Assembly (NCBI RefSeq): GCF_001666755.1
Contig: NZ_LZJC01000013.1
Span: forward strand, 1 to 64,000
From: Mycobacterium sp. E1214
Lineage (GTDB): Bacteria > Actinomycetota > Actinomycetes > Mycobacteriales > Mycobacteriaceae
Direction: 5' to 3'
Length of the DNA: 64,000 nt
Shown here: positions 62,649 to 64,000 of the stretch, in pieces
How the letters are laid out: each line of letters opens with the position of its first letter
Position numbering within the stretch: position 1 is the stretch's first letter
Program-made: the position numbers and the translations under genes
The notes under the pieces: generated by a model
Databases searched by the model: none
What the model was told of the DNA's origin: nothing
What the model saw: the letters and a program-made list of their open reading frames with translations, nothing else

Positions 62649-63920
62649 ATGAGCCAGACGAGCCGCGGCCCGGCATCCCTCATCCTGTTCGCCACCCTGC
62701 TGGCCACGACGGCCACCGGCATCTCGATCGTCGCCTTTCCGTGGCTGGCCCTGCAGCACCACGGCAGCGCGGCCGACGCCTCCCTCGTGGCCGCCGCCAT
62801 GACGCTGCCGCTGGTGCTGTCCACGCTGGTGGCCGGGACGGCGGTCGACTTCTTCGGGCGCCGCCCGGTGTCCCTGGTGTGCGACGCGCTGTCCGGGGTG
62901 GCGGTGGCGAGCGTGCCGCTGCTCGCCTGGTCGTTCGGCGCCGGCGCCCTCGACGTCGGCGGGCTGGCGGTGCTGGCCTTCCTCTCGGCCGCGTTCGATC
63001 CCGCCGGGACGACGGCGCGCCAGTCGATGTTGCCGGAGGCAGCGGCCCGGGCCGGCTGGTCGCTGGACCGCACCAACAGCGTCTACGAGGCCATCCTGAA
63101 CCTGGCCTACATCTGCGGTCCGGGCCTGGGCGGACTGATGATCGCCACGGTCGGCGGCGTCGACACCATGTGGGTGACGGCGGCCTGTTTCGGGTTGTCG
63201 TGGGTGGCGATCGCCGCATTGCGGCTCGAGGGCGCCGGCAGGCCGCACCACGCGAGCCGGCCCGACGGCCTGGTGTCCGGGGTCGCCGAGGGCCTCCGTT
63301 TCGTGTGGCGGCTGCGGGTGCTGCGCACCTTGGCGCTCATCGACCTGGCCGTGACCGCCCTATACCTGCCCATGGAGAGCGTGCTGTTCCCGAAGTACTT
63401 CAGCGACCGTCACCAGCCCGCGCAGCTGGGTTGGGCGTTGATGGCGCTGGGGGTCGGTGGTGTGGCGGGCGCGCTGGGTTACGCGGTGCTGTCGGCGCGG
63501 CTGCGGCGGCGCACGGCCGTGCTGACCGCGACGCTGACGTTCGGCGCCGCGACCGCCGGCGTGGCGTTCCTGCCGCCGTTGCCGGTGATCCTGGTGCTGT
63601 GCGGGGTGACGGGCCTGGTTTACGGCCCCATCCAGCCGATCTACAACTACGTGATGCAGACCCGGGCGCCGCACCGGCTGCGCGGCCGGGTGGTCGGGGT
63701 GATGACGGGCCTGATGTACGCGGCCGGCCCGCTGGGGTTGCTGGTGGCCGGCCCGCTGGCCGACGCGGCCGGGCTGCGGGTGACGTTCCTGGCCCTCGCC
63801 GTGCCGATATTGGTGATCGGGTGCGTCGCCTGCGGCCTGCCGTCGCTGCGCGAACTGGATACGACCTTGCCGATTTCTGAGAGCCCCGCACCCGGGAACG
63901 GGCCTACTATCGGGCCGTGA
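62649..63920 (+). CDS. tap: MFS multidrug efflux transporter Tap
   Basis: 423 residues. Twelve hydrophobic helices; helix 1 ILFATLLATTATGISIVAFP, MFS motif A-like loop DFFGRRPVSLVCD between helices 2 and 3, and PEAAARAGWSLDRTNSVYE in helix 4/5. The C-terminal half repeats the pattern with APHRLRGRVVGVM. Homologue of Rv1258c, which exports tetracycline and aminoglycosides. No WhiB7-type leader is visible in the 86-bp gap before it. Its stop overlaps the next start (GTGA). Confidence 0.92.
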   Translation: MSQTSRGPASLILFATLLATTATGISIVAFPWLALQHHGSAADASLVAAAMTLPLVLSTLVAGTAVDFFGRRPVSLVCDALSGVAVASVPLLAWSFGAGALDVGGLAVLAFLSAAFDPAGTTARQSMLPEAAARAGWSLDRTNSVYEAILNLAYICGPGLGGLMIATVGGVDTMWVTAACFGLSWVAIAALRLEGAGRPHHASRPDGLVSGVAEGLRFVWRLRVLRTLALIDLAVTALYLPMESVLFPKYFSDRHQPAQLGWALMALGVGGVAGALGYAVLSARLRRRTAVLTATLTFGAATAGVAFLPPLPVILVLCGVTGLVYGPIQPIYNYVMQTRAPHRLRGRVVGVMTGLMYAAGPLGLLVAGPLADAAGLRVTFLALAVPILVIGCVACGLPSLRELDTTLPISESPAPGNGPTIGP

Positions 63921-64000
63921 GCACCGACGCCCTCGCCAGCCTGATCGACGATCTGCCCGAGGGGATGGTGGTCACCGATCCGGCCGTCACCGAGGGTTAC
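63917..64000 (+). CDS. FAD-linked oxidase/dehydrogenase, 5' end only (Rv1257c-like)
   Basis: 28 codons from GTG 63917, overlapping the tap stop: STDALASLIDDLPEGMVVTD then PAVTEGY. This matches the start of glycolate-oxidase-type FAD-binding proteins, and position fits Rv1257c. The gene runs off the window, so domains cannot be checked. Confidence 0.7.
   Translation, partial: MSTDALASLIDDLPEGMVVTDPAVTEGY

Overview
The window is high-GC mycobacterial DNA. The evidence is the gene order, the DUF732 and PknH_C-type secreted proteins, the F420-type reductases, and the GTG starts with ATGA/GTGA overlaps. From memory of M. tuberculosis H37Rv, most of it is the Rv1292-to-Rv1257c region in inverted order: argS, the Rrf2 gene/cysNC/cysD, beta-carbonic anhydrase, oppBCDA, the Rv1278/Rv1277 pair, Rv1276c, lprC/lprB, Rv1273c/Rv1272c, embR, pknH, Rv1265, Rv1264 cyclase, amiB2, Rv1262c HIT, Rv1261c, Rv1260, udgB, tap and the start of Rv1257c. 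A nontuberculous mycobacterium is likely; the species cannot be named from what I can see.

Left end (1-4650). The first 474 bp are a fold-back of argS: its N-terminus on the minus strand is joined head-on to the following argS segment on the plus strand. This is probably a chimeric contig end. Next comes an intact tRNA-Arg(CCG). From its 3' end a small integrated element runs to about 3879, bounded by a 14-bp direct repeat. It carries a truncated tyrosine integrase and a three-gene, lower-GC operon: a membrane effector with the Pycsar-effector pattern, a class III nucleotide cyclase coupled to it by TAATG, and an unidentified one-helix membrane protein. This looks like a Pycsar anti-phage system with a possible third gene, and it is the most interesting locus here.

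4.4-22.9 kb is species-variable chromosome: a condensation-like/GNAT fusion, two alpha/beta hydrolases, a cyanophycinase-like S51 protein, secreted proteins, a Nudix hydrolase and an NTF2-like protein. A three-gene surface operon follows. One member is an 843-residue secreted protein with a possible PD-(D/E)xK nuclease-like segment; another is a PknH_C-like sensor that is frameshifted. Then come a K+ channel flanked by two paralogous genes, an LLM oxidoreductase and two VOC proteins.

23-37.6 kb is conserved core: sulfate assimilation (cysD-cysNC-Rrf2, with a palindrome in the cysD leader), carbonic anhydrase, the oligopeptide ABC importer, an alpha/beta hydrolase, and an SbcD/SMC-like pair. 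37.6-40.9 kb is an accessory insert: a large possibly exported protein, a small secreted protein and a multiply frameshifted phage-like structural remnant.

40.9-64 kb returns to core: SixA-like phosphatase, LprC/LprB, a heterodimeric ABC exporter, a secreted C39-like protein, EmbR/PknH (the kinase-regulator pair), Rv1265-like protein and adenylyl cyclase, a MUG-type glycosylase ending in a 53-bp tandem repeat, amidase, HIT, Ddn-like reductase, a very large membrane GGDEF-GGDEF-EAL protein, an LLM oxidoreductase, an FAD monooxygenase, UdgB, Tap efflux pump and the start of an FAD-linked oxidase. Most neighbouring genes abut or overlap by a few bases, and long open frames antisense to real genes are GC-driven shadows.
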